This document shows positions 26,281-34,319 of a stretch of 64,000 bases of DNA, one piece after another. Positions within the stretch are counted from its first letter, which is position 1, and every line of letters begins with the position of its first letter. The translations under genes were made by a program, and so were the position numbers. The notes beneath the pieces are model-generated. The model did no database searches. It was not told the origin of the DNA and saw only the letters and a program-made list of their open reading frames with translations. Source of the stretch: Mesorhizobium sp. PAMC28654 (GTDB lineage Bacteria; Pseudomonadota; Alphaproteobacteria; Rhizobiales; Rhizobiaceae); NCBI RefSeq assembly GCF_020616515.1, contig NZ_CP085135.1:5379001-5443000 (forward strand). The letters run 5' to 3'.

Positions 26281-26425
26281 GGCGGTTCTCATACAGGAGC
26301 GGCCAAAGGGAGGCAAGTGGGGCCGCACGGCTGCCCGTGCCGGACACTCTTTCCCATACAGGGCAAATGCGCCACACTTGGCGGTGGTGAAGGTTGTTGC
26401 GCCTTGCCGTGAGGAGGGGTCGTCC

Positions 26426-27592
26426 ATGAACTTCGTGTTCTTCTCGCCGCATTTTCCAGCCAATGGCGCTGATTTCTGCGATCGGCTGAAGAAGGCCGGC
26501 GCCACGGTGCTCGGCATCGGCGATGCCCCTTTCGATGTGCTGGACGGCAAGCTGAAGGCGGCTCTGTCGGAATACTACCGCATCCCCGACATGGAGGACT
26601 ATGACGCCGTGTTCCGGGCGATCGGCCACTTCATCCACAAATGGGGCCGCATCGACCGCTTCGAGTCGCTCAACGAGCATTGGCTGGAGCTGGAAGCCAA
26701 CATCCGCACCGACTTCAACATTTTTGGCACCAAGCTCGATTTCGTGAAGAATCTGAAGCGCAAGAGCCGCATGCGCGCCTTCTTCCGCAAGAGCGGCGTC
26801 GAGACCATCCCGCAGCGCAAATGCTCCGACCGCGCCGGGGCGATGACCTTCATCCGCCGTGTCGGCTATCCCGTCGTGGTCAAGCCGGATTCCGGCTCCG
26901 GCGCCTCGAACACCTACAAGATTTCCAATGCGAGGGAGCTCGACACGTTTTTCAAGGACAAGCCCGCGAATGTGAACTTCGTCATGGAGCAGTTCATCGA
27001 GGGGTTGGTAGTGACCTTCGACGGGCTGGTGAACCGGGACGGCGAGGTGGTGCTGGCCGCCAGCCATCGCTACGACCAGAGCGTGATGGATGTGGTCAAC
27101 AGGGACCGGCATATGAGTTATATCTGCTTTCCCAGGATCAACCCGGCGGTCGAGGAGGCCGGGCGCAAGATCCTGAGGGCGTTCGACGTGCGCGAGCGAT
27201 TCTTCCATATCGAGCTGTTCCAGACCACGGACGACCGCGTCATCGCGCTGGAGGTCAACATGCGCCCGCCCGGCGCGTGGATGACCGATGCCATCAACTA
27301 TACGTTCGACATCGACGTTTATGCCGCCTGGGCCGACATGGTGGTGAAGGATGCCGCCGGCGGACCCTATGAGGGCAAGTATTTCACCGCCTATGCCAGC
27401 CGCAAGCGGCACCTGGCGTATCTGCACGGCCATGAGGACGTGCTGGCCGCGCATGGCGACAAGATCGTCCACCACCAGGCCATCGAAGAGGTCTTCAGCC
27501 GCGCCATGGGAAATTACGCCTACCAGATGCGCTCGAAAGACCCCGAGGCGCTGCGCGCCGCCGTCGATTACATCCATGCGGAAGAGGCATAG
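26426..27592 (+). CDS. ATP-grasp family ligase of unknown substrate
   Basis: A 388-residue protein with an N-terminal preATP-grasp Rossmann-like domain (MNFVFFSPHFPANGADFCDRL...) and an ATP-grasp domain: nucleotide lysine in GYPVVVKPDSGSGASNTYKI, adenine-pocket segment NFVMEQFIEG, and the metal-binding VIALEVNMRPPG (about 280-292). Such enzymes join a carboxylate to an amine or thiol through an acyl-phosphate. The substrate is unknown. The start follows GAGGAGGGG. It is the first gene of a tight three-gene operon with an esterase 5 bp downstream and a SnoaL-like protein. The operon diverges from the leuA leader. Confidence 0.85.
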   Translation: MNFVFFSPHFPANGADFCDRLKKAGATVLGIGDAPFDVLDGKLKAALSEYYRIPDMEDYDAVFRAIGHFIHKWGRIDRFESLNEHWLELEANIRTDFNIFGTKLDFVKNLKRKSRMRAFFRKSGVETIPQRKCSDRAGAMTFIRRVGYPVVVKPDSGSGASNTYKISNARELDTFFKDKPANVNFVMEQFIEGLVVTFDGLVNRDGEVVLAASHRYDQSVMDVVNRDRHMSYICFPRINPAVEEAGRKILRAFDVRERFFHIELFQTTDDRVIALEVNMRPPGAWMTDAINYTFDIDVYAAWADMVVKDAAGGPYEGKYFTAYASRKRHLAYLHGHEDVLAAHGDKIVHHQAIEEVFSRAMGNYAYQMRSKDPEALRAAVDYIHAEEA

Positions 27593-27597
27593 GCCCG

Positions 27598-28374
27598 ATG
27601 GACATTTCCTACCACAAGGGTTTCAGCCGCAACCTCGGCCGCGACATGGAATACAAGCGCTACGGCCATGCCGGCCGCCCGGTGGTGGTGTTCCCGACCT
27701 CGCAGGGGCGCTTCTACCAATTCGAGGATTCAGGCGCGGTGGCGGCACTGGCCGATTTCATCGACACCGGCCGCATCCAGCTGTTCACGCTCGACGGCAT
27801 CGACTCGGAATCCTTCTTCAACAAGCATGTCGATGCCGCCCACCGCATCGGCCGCCACGAGGCCTACTTCCGCTATGTGCGCGAGGAAGCGCTTCCGGAA
27901 CTGGTGTCGACAGCCACCGAGGCCAATGGCGGGCGGAACCTGAAGCCGCTGTTCTGCGGCTGCTCGATGGGCGGCTATCATTCGTCGAACTTCGTCTTCC
28001 GCTTTCCCGAACTGGCCAGCGGCGTCATCGCGCTGTCGGGCGTCTATTCGAGCCGCGACTTCTTCGGCAAGGCGCTCGAGGGCGACATCTTCTACAATTC
28101 GCCGCTCGACTATCTGCCGGGCATTGTCGACCAGAAGCTGCTTGGCCGCCTGAAGGCGCTCCGGCTGATCTTCTGCTGCGGGCAGGGCGCCTGGGAAGAG
28201 CGCATGCTGGTCGAGACACGGGCGCTGGAGCAGATCCTGCGCGACAAGCACATTCCCGCCTGGGTCGACTATTGGGGCGGCGATGTCAGCCACGACTGGC
28301 CATGGTGGCACAAGCAGCTGGTCTATTTCTTCGCCCGCTGGCTGGACGACGACCTGATGCATCGGCTCGACTAA
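27598..28374 (+). CDS. Esterase-family alpha/beta hydrolase
   Basis: A 258-residue hydrolase with the nucleophile elbow CGCSMGGYHSSN (serine near residue 124) and a C-terminal catalytic histidine, probably in GGDVSHDWPWWHKQL. It begins YHKGFSRNLGRDMEYKRYGHAGRPVVVFPTSQG, an arrangement typical of COG4947-type esterases. Five bases separate it from the ATP-grasp gene, so the two are cotranscribed and probably act on the same metabolite or peptide. The stop overlaps the next start (TAATG). Confidence 0.85.
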   Translation: MDISYHKGFSRNLGRDMEYKRYGHAGRPVVVFPTSQGRFYQFEDSGAVAALADFIDTGRIQLFTLDGIDSESFFNKHVDAAHRIGRHEAYFRYVREEALPELVSTATEANGGRNLKPLFCGCSMGGYHSSNFVFRFPELASGVIALSGVYSSRDFFGKALEGDIFYNSPLDYLPGIVDQKLLGRLKALRLIFCCGQGAWEERMLVETRALEQILRDKHIPAWVDYWGGDVSHDWPWWHKQLVYFFARWLDDDLMHRLD

Positions 28375-28688
28375 TGGATACGAACTGTCCCATCCACCGC
28401 TTTGTCGAGGCGACCAATGAAGGTAACACCGAGGCCTTCCTGGGTACCTTCACCGACGATGCCGTGCTGATCGACTGGGGCCGCAAGTTCCGCGGGCGCC
28501 AGCAGATCGCGCAGTGGAACGAGTCCGACAATATCGGGGTTCAGTCCAGGTTGCGCATCGTCAGCATCGCCCCGGCCAAGGGCGCCTGCCGCGTGCGCAT
28601 TGCCGTGACCGGCAATGGCTTCAACGGCGAAGGTGACATGACCTTCAAGCTGGACGGCGACCTCATTTCAAGCCTGGTGATCGCCTGA
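28374..28688 (+). CDS. SnoaL-like (NTF2-fold) protein
   Basis: A 104-residue protein with an NTF2/SnoaL-like pattern: HRFVEATNEGNTEAFLGTFTDDAVLIDWGRKFRGRQQIAQWNE, then strands ending GEGDMTFKLDGDLISSLVIA. Members are small cyclases, isomerases or ligand-binding proteins. The ATG overlaps the esterase stop, implying translational coupling as the third gene of the operon. No catalytic role can be assigned. Confidence 0.8.
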   Translation: MDTNCPIHRFVEATNEGNTEAFLGTFTDDAVLIDWGRKFRGRQQIAQWNESDNIGVQSRLRIVSIAPAKGACRVRIAVTGNGFNGEGDMTFKLDGDLISSLVIA

Positions 28689-28698
28689 TTCTTCTTCT

Positions 28699-28747
28699 GG
28701 CATGACCTTTTCCGAAAACCGGAATTCCACTTTCCGGGATCATGCCT
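28699..28747. repeat. Rhizobial-type intergenic palindromic repeat
   Basis: The segment starts GGCATGA and ends TCATGCC, with the inner parts TTTTCCGAAAACCGG and CCACTTTCCGGGA. It can fold as an imperfect palindrome. The same kind of sequence is very common between rhizobial genes. It lies between the convergent SnoaL-like gene and the DHA2 exporter gene and overlaps the exporter 3' end by a few bases, where it could act as a terminator or mRNA stabiliser. Confidence 0.65.
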
Positions 28748-30278
28748 TTGCTTCCTGGCATGCCTGCAGAGCGGGCGTCTCGTGTTCCGACGCCGGTCCG
28801 CGCCGAAGGCCGAGGAAGACGACGATGGCGGTCAAGACGGTGATCGCCGCCAGCACCATCAGCAGCGTATCGAAGGCCGTCTCGTAAGCGTGGACCAGCA
28901 TGGCATTGTCGGTTTGCGGCAGGCTTTTCATGGCTGCGCCAAGATTGCCGGTAACCAGCAGCTGGGCCGCTTCGGTCGCGTTCAAAGTGACGCCTCGTGC
29001 GGCGAGCCGCGTGGCCGTGAAACCCGAAAGGGCCGCGCTGACGATCGCCAGGGCCACACCCTCGGAAGCGATGCGAGTGGTGTTGAAGATACCGACAGCC
29101 ATTCCGGCGCGTTCCTTGGGTACGACGCTGACGGCAAGCCCGTCCATCAATCCCCATGGCAGGCTGATGCCGATACCGATCGTCAGCAGCGGTGCTATCA
29201 CAACGGCACCGTCCGCCGGAACCTGGCTGAGCCAGACCAGACCGACTGCCGCAATCAGCAGGCCGATGCCACAGATCGTGGCCGGGGCGACAGAGCGAGC
29301 CAGCAGGCCGGCAAGCATCGGCAGCACCAGCAACGGCCCCGACAGGCAGATCATCATTTGCCCCGCCTGGACCTCGGTCATGCCCTCGATGCCGATGAAG
29401 CGGATCGGCAGCAGCACCAGCAGCACCACGAAGGCGTAGGCGGGTGCGGCTGCGAGAAGCTGCACGCCGACGAAGCGCGGATAGCGGAACAGCGTGAGAT
29501 CCAGCATCGGCCGCCGCACGCGCCGTTCGATGACAACAAAGGCTGCCAGGAAAAGTACGGCGACAGTGAGCAGCATGATTACGAAGGGGCTCGTCCAGCC
29601 GCTTTGCGGGGCGCTGAGCACGCCATAGGTGAGGGATGCGAGCGCCAGCGTGAAGGTGGCGGCGCCCGGCCAATCGACGCCTGCCGCGTCCGGGTCACGG
29701 GATTCGCGGAGATGGCGCGCGCCGAGGATGAAAGACGCGACCGCCAGTCCGACGACGAGAAGGAAGATCGAACGCCAGCCGAAAGCATCGATGAGCATGC
29801 CGCAGGCGATCGGCCCAAAGGCGAGCCCGATGCCGAAGCTGGTGCCAAGCAGGCTGAACGCACGCAACTGGCTTGGTCCTTCAAATTCCTGGGCGAGAGC
29901 CGATGCGCCACCGGCAAATGCAGCCGCGCTGCCTAGGCCCTGCGCCGCCCGGAAGATGTCGAACCAGACGATATCCGGCGCGAGCGTCGCGGCGAGCGAA
30001 GCGAGGACAAAGGTGAGCAGGCCGGCCAGGAATATGCGCCTGCGGCCATGATTGTCGGCGAGCGCGCCCACCGCCATCAGGCTGGCGCCGAAGGTCAGCA
30101 TGAAGGCGTTCGTCACCCAGTTGAGCTCGATCGGGCCGCCGCCCAGTTCGCCGGCGATGCGCGACAGGGCGACGGCCGGCCCGGTGAAGGTCAGCGGCAT
30201 CGTCATCGCGGCGAGGCATACCGAAAGAAGGACGAACCAGCGCTGCGCCGCGCCGGCGGATCGGATCGTTGACGTCAT
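28740..30278 (-). CDS. MFS transporter, DHA2 (14-TM, EmrB-like) drug exporter
   Basis: A 512-residue, highly hydrophobic MFS protein with about 14 membrane segments. It begins SAGAAQRWFVLLSVCLAAMTMPLTFTGPAVALSRIAGELGG and has the motif-A loop GALADNHGRRRIFLAGL after TM2 and motif C in the fifth segment (GTSFGIGLAFGPIACGML). This is the DHA2 family of proton-driven drug or solute exporters. The start at 30278 is used because it begins the transporter domain; the longer frame covers the divergent promoter. A LysR gene is divergent and probably regulates it. Confidence 0.88.
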   Translation of the reverse strand: MTSTIRSAGAAQRWFVLLSVCLAAMTMPLTFTGPAVALSRIAGELGGGPIELNWVTNAFMLTFGASLMAVGALADNHGRRRIFLAGLLTFVLASLAATLAPDIVWFDIFRAAQGLGSAAAFAGGASALAQEFEGPSQLRAFSLLGTSFGIGLAFGPIACGMLIDAFGWRSIFLLVVGLAVASFILGARHLRESRDPDAAGVDWPGAATFTLALASLTYGVLSAPQSGWTSPFVIMLLTVAVLFLAAFVVIERRVRRPMLDLTLFRYPRFVGVQLLAAAPAYAFVVLLVLLPIRFIGIEGMTEVQAGQMMICLSGPLLVLPMLAGLLARSVAPATICGIGLLIAAVGLVWLSQVPADGAVVIAPLLTIGIGISLPWGLMDGLAVSVVPKERAGMAVGIFNTTRIASEGVALAIVSAALSGFTATRLAARGVTLNATEAAQLLVTGNLGAAMKSLPQTDNAMLVHAYETAFDTLLMVLAAITVLTAIVVFLGLRRGPASEHETPALQACQEAKA

Positions 30279-30435
30279 GGATTTTCCTGTCCTGAAGGAG
30301 GATTTTTCGCTGTCGCCGGCATCGCAAGGCCCCGGCGGCCGACCTCTGCTGACAAGATAGGTCGGCGACATTTCCAGCGGAATGGTGGTAAATCTCCATT
30401 CATACCGGACCGAAACGCTCGAATGGATGGAAGTG

Positions 30436-31323
30436 ATGGATCGTCTCAGCGGCCTTCTGGCCTTTGCCCGTACCGCCGAGCTGGGCAGCTTCGTGGCCGC
30501 CGGGCGGGTGCTCGGCCTCTCACCCTCGGCGGTCGGCAAGAGCGTTGCTAGGCTGGAGCAGGAGCTCGGCGTACGCCTGCTTCAGCGCAGCACGCGGCGG
30601 ATCGGTCTGACAGAGGAGGGCAAGCTGTTCAACGAACGCGTGCGCCGCATACTCGATGACATAGACGATGCCGAAGCGATGCTGTCGCGAACGCGCGAGA
30701 CGCCGCATGGCCGGCTTCGCGTCTCAACGCCGATCGTCACTTACCATATGCTGTTGCCGGTGCTGCCCGCGTTCATGACGCGCTATCCGGACATTGAGCT
30801 CGACATCGACTTCAACGACCACATTGTCGATATCATCGAGGAGGGCATCGATGTTGCCATCCGTAGCGGCGACCTGCCGGATTCGCGGCTGTTGGCGCGG
30901 CCTCTCGGTCCTTTCCGGCTGCATCTGTGCGCGGCACCGTCCTATCTCGAGCGCCATGGCCTTCCGGCGACGCCGAACGATCTGCGGCAGCATCTGGGCA
31001 TACGCTTTCGTTTTCCCAACAGCGGCAAGGTGCAGGAATGGCCGCTGACCACGGGCGCGGGCGAGGTGGAGATCCGCACCGTGCTGACCTGCAACAATAT
31101 GGAAGCCTTGAAGGGCGCGACGATCAGCGGCCTCGGCATCGGTTGCATGCCCGATTTTCTGGTGTGCGATGCGCTGGCCGCCGGCACCTTGCGCAGCCTT
31201 CTCGACGATCATGTCGACGGCAGCGGTCAATTCCGGATGTTGTGGCCATCCAATCGCTACCTTTCGCCAAAGGTGCGCGTCTTCATCGACTTCCTGTCCG
31301 AACGGTTTTCCGCTGAGCGATAG
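30436..31323 (+). CDS. LysR-family transcriptional regulator
   Basis: A 295-residue regulator with an N-terminal winged HTH (LLAFARTAELGSFVAAGRVLGLSPSAVGKSVARLEQELGVRLLQRSTRRIGLTEEG) and a LysR substrate-binding domain. It resembles the CrgA/DhgR-like group. It diverges from the DHA2 exporter gene across a 157-bp gap, the classic arrangement of a LysR protein and its target. The start at 30436 follows GGAAG; the ATG at 30427 is in frame. The inducer is unknown. Confidence 0.88.
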   Translation: MDRLSGLLAFARTAELGSFVAAGRVLGLSPSAVGKSVARLEQELGVRLLQRSTRRIGLTEEGKLFNERVRRILDDIDDAEAMLSRTRETPHGRLRVSTPIVTYHMLLPVLPAFMTRYPDIELDIDFNDHIVDIIEEGIDVAIRSGDLPDSRLLARPLGPFRLHLCAAPSYLERHGLPATPNDLRQHLGIRFRFPNSGKVQEWPLTTGAGEVEIRTVLTCNNMEALKGATISGLGIGCMPDFLVCDALAAGTLRSLLDDHVDGSGQFRMLWPSNRYLSPKVRVFIDFLSERFSAER

Positions 31324-31377
31324 TTTGGCGCCGACCGCGCACGGAACGGGGCCGGCGGGATCACAGCCTTGTGACTC

Positions 31378-31417
31378 CATATATGAAGGAAAACTTTGTA
31401 GTTTATATTCATATATG
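31378..31417. promoter_or_regulatory. Inverted repeat upstream of the MarR gene (candidate operator)
   Basis: CATATATGAA at 31378-31387 and TTCATATATG at 31408-31417 form a perfect 10-bp inverted repeat with 20-bp spacing, ending 13 bp before the MarR-type start codon. The interior is AT-rich (TTTATATTC), as expected of a promoter -10. MarR proteins usually repress their own operons through such dyads. Confidence 0.65.
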
Positions 31418-31430
31418 CGAGAGATCTGCG

Positions 31431-31892
31431 ATGGATGATGACCAGACCCACAAGGACGATCCTGAAGCAGGGCGCGCCCTGACTATCGCGGCGGAGCTTC
31501 GGGTCGTGGTCAGCAGGCTGATCCGCCGCCTGCGTGAGCAGGCCGATGTCGGCGACCTGACCTCATCGCAGAAGTCGGTGCTGCTGCATCTGGAACGCGA
31601 AGGTCCAGCGACGGTCACGATGCTGGCGCGCGCCCAGAACATGCGCCCGCAATCGATGGGCGCCATCGTGTCGACGCTGGAAGTGGCCGGTCTGGTGGAT
31701 GGCGCACCGGATCCGGGCGATGGCCGGCAGACCATCCTTTCACTGACAGCGGCCTGCCGCGAGATGATTACGGCCGGGCGGGCAGCCCGGCAGGACTGGC
31801 TGTTCCGCGCCATCCAGACGAATCTTGACCAACGGGAGGAGGAGCAATTGGCTGACGCCATCGAATTGCTGAAGCGGCTCGCCGCCTCCTGA
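31431..31892 (+). CDS. MarR-family transcriptional regulator
   Basis: A 153-residue protein with the MarR winged helix: DLTSSQKSVLLHLEREGPATVTMLARAQNMRPQSMGAIVSTLEVAGLV, then the wing DPGDGRQTILSLTAACREMI. It is the first gene of a run with an isochorismatase-like hydrolase, a small membrane protein and an MFS exporter (the last disrupted by an IS). The dyad just upstream suggests autoregulation, and control of the exporter operon is inferred. The start at 31431 is the ATG after the dyad. Confidence 0.88.
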   Translation: MDDDQTHKDDPEAGRALTIAAELRVVVSRLIRRLREQADVGDLTSSQKSVLLHLEREGPATVTMLARAQNMRPQSMGAIVSTLEVAGLVDGAPDPGDGRQTILSLTAACREMITAGRAARQDWLFRAIQTNLDQREEEQLADAIELLKRLAAS

Positions 31893-31940
31893 TCACCATC
31901 CAAATGTGCACCGCCGTTCCGGTCGCCGAAAGGAAACACC

Positions 31941-32504
31941 ATGGCAGTCACCACGCTTGACCCGAAAACGGCACTCATCGTCATCGACCTGCAAAAAGGC
32001 ATCGTCGCGTTTCCCACCGCCCATCCAACGAGCGAGGTCGTGAGGCAAGCAAGCTTGCTGGCGGATGCGTTCCGCGGTCGCGGCTTGCCGGTCGTGCTCG
32101 TCAACGTTGCCGGCGCGCCTCCCGGCCGAACGGAACAGCCACCTCGCGTAGGCAGCTTTCCCGACGGCTGGGCTGATCTTGTCCCTGAGCTGAAGCAGCA
32201 ACCGACAGATCACATCGTGACCAAGCGTACCGCTGGCGCGTTCGTCAACACCGACCGCGAAGCCTGGCTAAAGGGCGAAGGCGTCACCCAGGTCGTGATC
32301 GTCGGCGTCGCCACCAGCATGGGCGTCGAGGCCACCGCACGCCATGCCCGCGATCTCGGCTTCAATGTCACGCTCGCCGTCGATGCCATGACCGACACCA
32401 ATCTCAATGCCTATGCCAATAGCATCGCGCATGTCTTTCCGAGTCTGGGCGAAACCGGCACGACCCGGGACATCCTCGGTCTGCTGGCGAAGGGGAGTGC
32501 CTGA
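31941..32504 (+). CDS. Isochorismatase-family hydrolase lacking the nucleophilic cysteine
   Basis: A 187-residue protein of the isochorismatase-like fold. It has the catalytic aspartate in LIVIDLQKGI and the lysine in IVTKRTAGAF. At the cysteine position the sequence is VGVATSMGVEATARHA, where cysteine hydrolases have C before VE. True isochorismatases and many uncharacterised relatives also lack the cysteine, so this is a sub-family trait, not decay. The substrate is unknown. Second gene of the MarR operon, 48 bp after the regulator. Confidence 0.85.
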   Translation: MAVTTLDPKTALIVIDLQKGIVAFPTAHPTSEVVRQASLLADAFRGRGLPVVLVNVAGAPPGRTEQPPRVGSFPDGWADLVPELKQQPTDHIVTKRTAGAFVNTDREAWLKGEGVTQVVIVGVATSMGVEATARHARDLGFNVTLAVDAMTDTNLNAYANSIAHVFPSLGETGTTRDILGLLAKGSA

Positions 32505-32506
32505 CG

Positions 32507-32836
32507 ATGCAATGGCTCGACTATGTCTCCTATCTGTTCGGCGGCGCCTTCCTGACGAATGCCGTGCCGCATTTCGTCAGCGGGGTTATGGGGCAGCCCT
32601 TTCAAAGCCCCTTCGCCAAGCCGCGCGGCGAGGGGTATTCCTCATCGACCGTGAACGTGCTGTGGGGATTTCTGAACCTGGTGATCGGATATCTTCTGGT
32701 GATCCGCGTCGGCGATTTCGATCTGCGCTCCACGGCTGATGTCGTAGCACTTGGACTGGGTGCTCTCCTGATCGGACTGTTCATGGCGCGCCACTTCGGC
32801 CGCTTCAATGGCGGTAACTTTCCGGTCGACGGATGA
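32507..32836 (+). CDS. Small membrane protein of unknown function
   Basis: A 109-residue protein with about three hydrophobic segments (near 5-25, 46-67 and 80-95), including VLWGFLNLVIGYLLVIRVG. It lies 2 bp after the isochorismatase-like gene and overlaps the next MFS gene start by 4 bp, so it is clearly part of the same operon. No family was recognised. Confidence 0.75.
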   Translation: MQWLDYVSYLFGGAFLTNAVPHFVSGVMGQPFQSPFAKPRGEGYSSSTVNVLWGFLNLVIGYLLVIRVGDFDLRSTADVVALGLGALLIGLFMARHFGRFNGGNFPVDG

Positions 32837-33168
32837 GCGATCCGGCCAAGGGCACTTTTCGTTCGCTGGCCGGCTTCAACTACCGGGTCTGGGCCGGCGG
32901 CGCGATCGTGTCCAATGTCGGAACATGGATGCAGCGCACCGCCCAGGACTGGGTGGTGCTGACCCAGCTGACCCATAACAACGCGACCGCCATGGGCGTG
33001 GTGATGGCGCTGCAGTTCGCTCCGCAGATCCTGCTTTTGCCATGGACCGGCTTTGCCGCCGATCATCTCGACCGGCGCAAGCTCCTGCTGGTCACGCAAG
33101 GCGCCATGGGCCTGCTTGGACTTGCCCCGAAAAAGTGGAGAGTTTCCTTCTGATGAAAGGCGACCTCG

Positions 33169-33462
33169 ATGACGAAACAGAGACAGTTTACGGATGCGTT
33201 CAAGGCGGAGGCGGTTGGCCTTGTGCGAACGAGCGGTCGGACGAAGCGGCAGATCGCGGAGGATCTTGGTGTTGGTTTCTCGACGCTGACGCGATGGATG
33301 GGTCGGCAGCTGGATCGTGAGATGGGCGATCCTGGGCGTCCGCCTGATGCTGATGTCGCCGCTGAATTGAAACGGCTGCGGCGGGAGAATGAAATCCTTC
33401 GGCAGGAGCGGGATATCTTGAAACGGGCGACGGCTTTTTTCGTCAAGGAGGGAAGTCGGTGA
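33169..33462 (+). CDS. IS3-family transposase OrfA
   Basis: A 97-residue protein: helix-turn-helix (RQFTDAFKAEAVGLVRTSGRTKRQIAEDLGVGFSTLTRWM) and a leucine-zipper-like C-terminal helix (LKRLRRENEILRQERDILKRA), as in all IS3 OrfA proteins. It ends in a GTGA overlap with orfB. The heptamer TTTTTTC at 33435-33441, in the correct X-XXY-YYZ phase, precedes the overlap and would allow the -1 frameshift that makes the OrfAB transposase. Confidence 0.95.
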   Translation: MTKQRQFTDAFKAEAVGLVRTSGRTKRQIAEDLGVGFSTLTRWMGRQLDREMGDPGRPPDADVAAELKRLRRENEILRQERDILKRATAFFVKEGSR

Positions 33463-34319
33463 GGTTCGCGCTCATCGACCAGGCGAAGAAGGATTTCCCT
33501 GTGGACCGTTTGTGCGCGACGCTGGGTGTCAGCCCGAGCGGCTACTTTGCCTGGGGGCGCCGGCCGGCGTGCCGCCGGCAGCGCGACGACATGATAATGC
33601 TGGCGCATGTGCGATCGTCGTTCGCGCTGTCGAACGGAACCTATGGTAGCCCGCGCATGACGCGGGAACTGCAAGACAATGGCTTTGCCATTGGCCGGCG
33701 ACGAACGGCGCGTCTGATGCGGGAGAATGGCCTCCAGGCAAGACAGAAGCGGCGGTTCAAGCGCACGACGGACAGCGAACACGCCTTTCCGGTTGCCCCC
33801 AATGTCATCGACCAGGATTTTGCCGCCACTGGTCCCAACCAGAAATGGGGTGCCGACATCTCCTACATCTGGACGCGGGAGGGCTGGTTGTACCTTGCTG
33901 TCGTCATCGATCTGTTTGCCCGCAAGGTCGTTGGCTGGGCTGCTGGCAACCGGCTACACCGCAGCCTGGCTCTGGCAGCGCTCAACAAGGCGTTCGTCAT
34001 GCGGCAGCCGGAACCCGGCCTCATTCACCACTCCGACCGCGGCAGCCAATATTGTTCTATCGACTACCAAGCCGAATTGCGTGCCGCCGGCGTCATCATC
34101 TCAATGTCAGGCAAGGGCAATTGCTTTGATAACGCCATGGTCGAAACATTCTTCAAGACGCTGAAAACTGAACTGATCTGGCGCACCTCTTTCCTTACCC
34201 GCGCCGATGCCCAAGCCGCCATTGCCCGATATATCGACGGCTTCTACAATCCCATCCGGCGGCATTCCGCGCTCGACTACATCAGCCCGATGCAGTTCGA
34301 GCGAAACGCCGCCGAATGA
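33459..34319 (+). CDS. IS3-family transposase OrfB (DDE integrase domain)
   Basis: A 286-residue rve-type integrase domain. The catalytic triad is visible: D in WGADISYIWT, D in IHHSDRGSQY, E in NAMVETFFKTLKTE. The segment RHSALDYISPMQFE at the end is typical. The frame begins at GTG 33459 but is probably made mainly as an OrfAB fusion by -1 frameshifting. Its stop overlaps an ATG that reads into the 3' part of the disrupted MFS gene. Confidence 0.95.
   Translation: MRFALIDQAKKDFPVDRLCATLGVSPSGYFAWGRRPACRRQRDDMIMLAHVRSSFALSNGTYGSPRMTRELQDNGFAIGRRRTARLMRENGLQARQKRRFKRTTDSEHAFPVAPNVIDQDFAATGPNQKWGADISYIWTREGWLYLAVVIDLFARKVVGWAAGNRLHRSLALAALNKAFVMRQPEPGLIHHSDRGSQYCSIDYQAELRAAGVIISMSGKGNCFDNAMVETFFKTLKTELIWRTSFLTRADAQAAIARYIDGFYNPIRRHSALDYISPMQFERNAAE

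Noticed and set aside
30279..30539. N-terminal extension of the DHA2 exporter
   Set aside because: The extension crosses the divergent promoter and overlaps the LysR gene start; the transporter domain begins at 30278.
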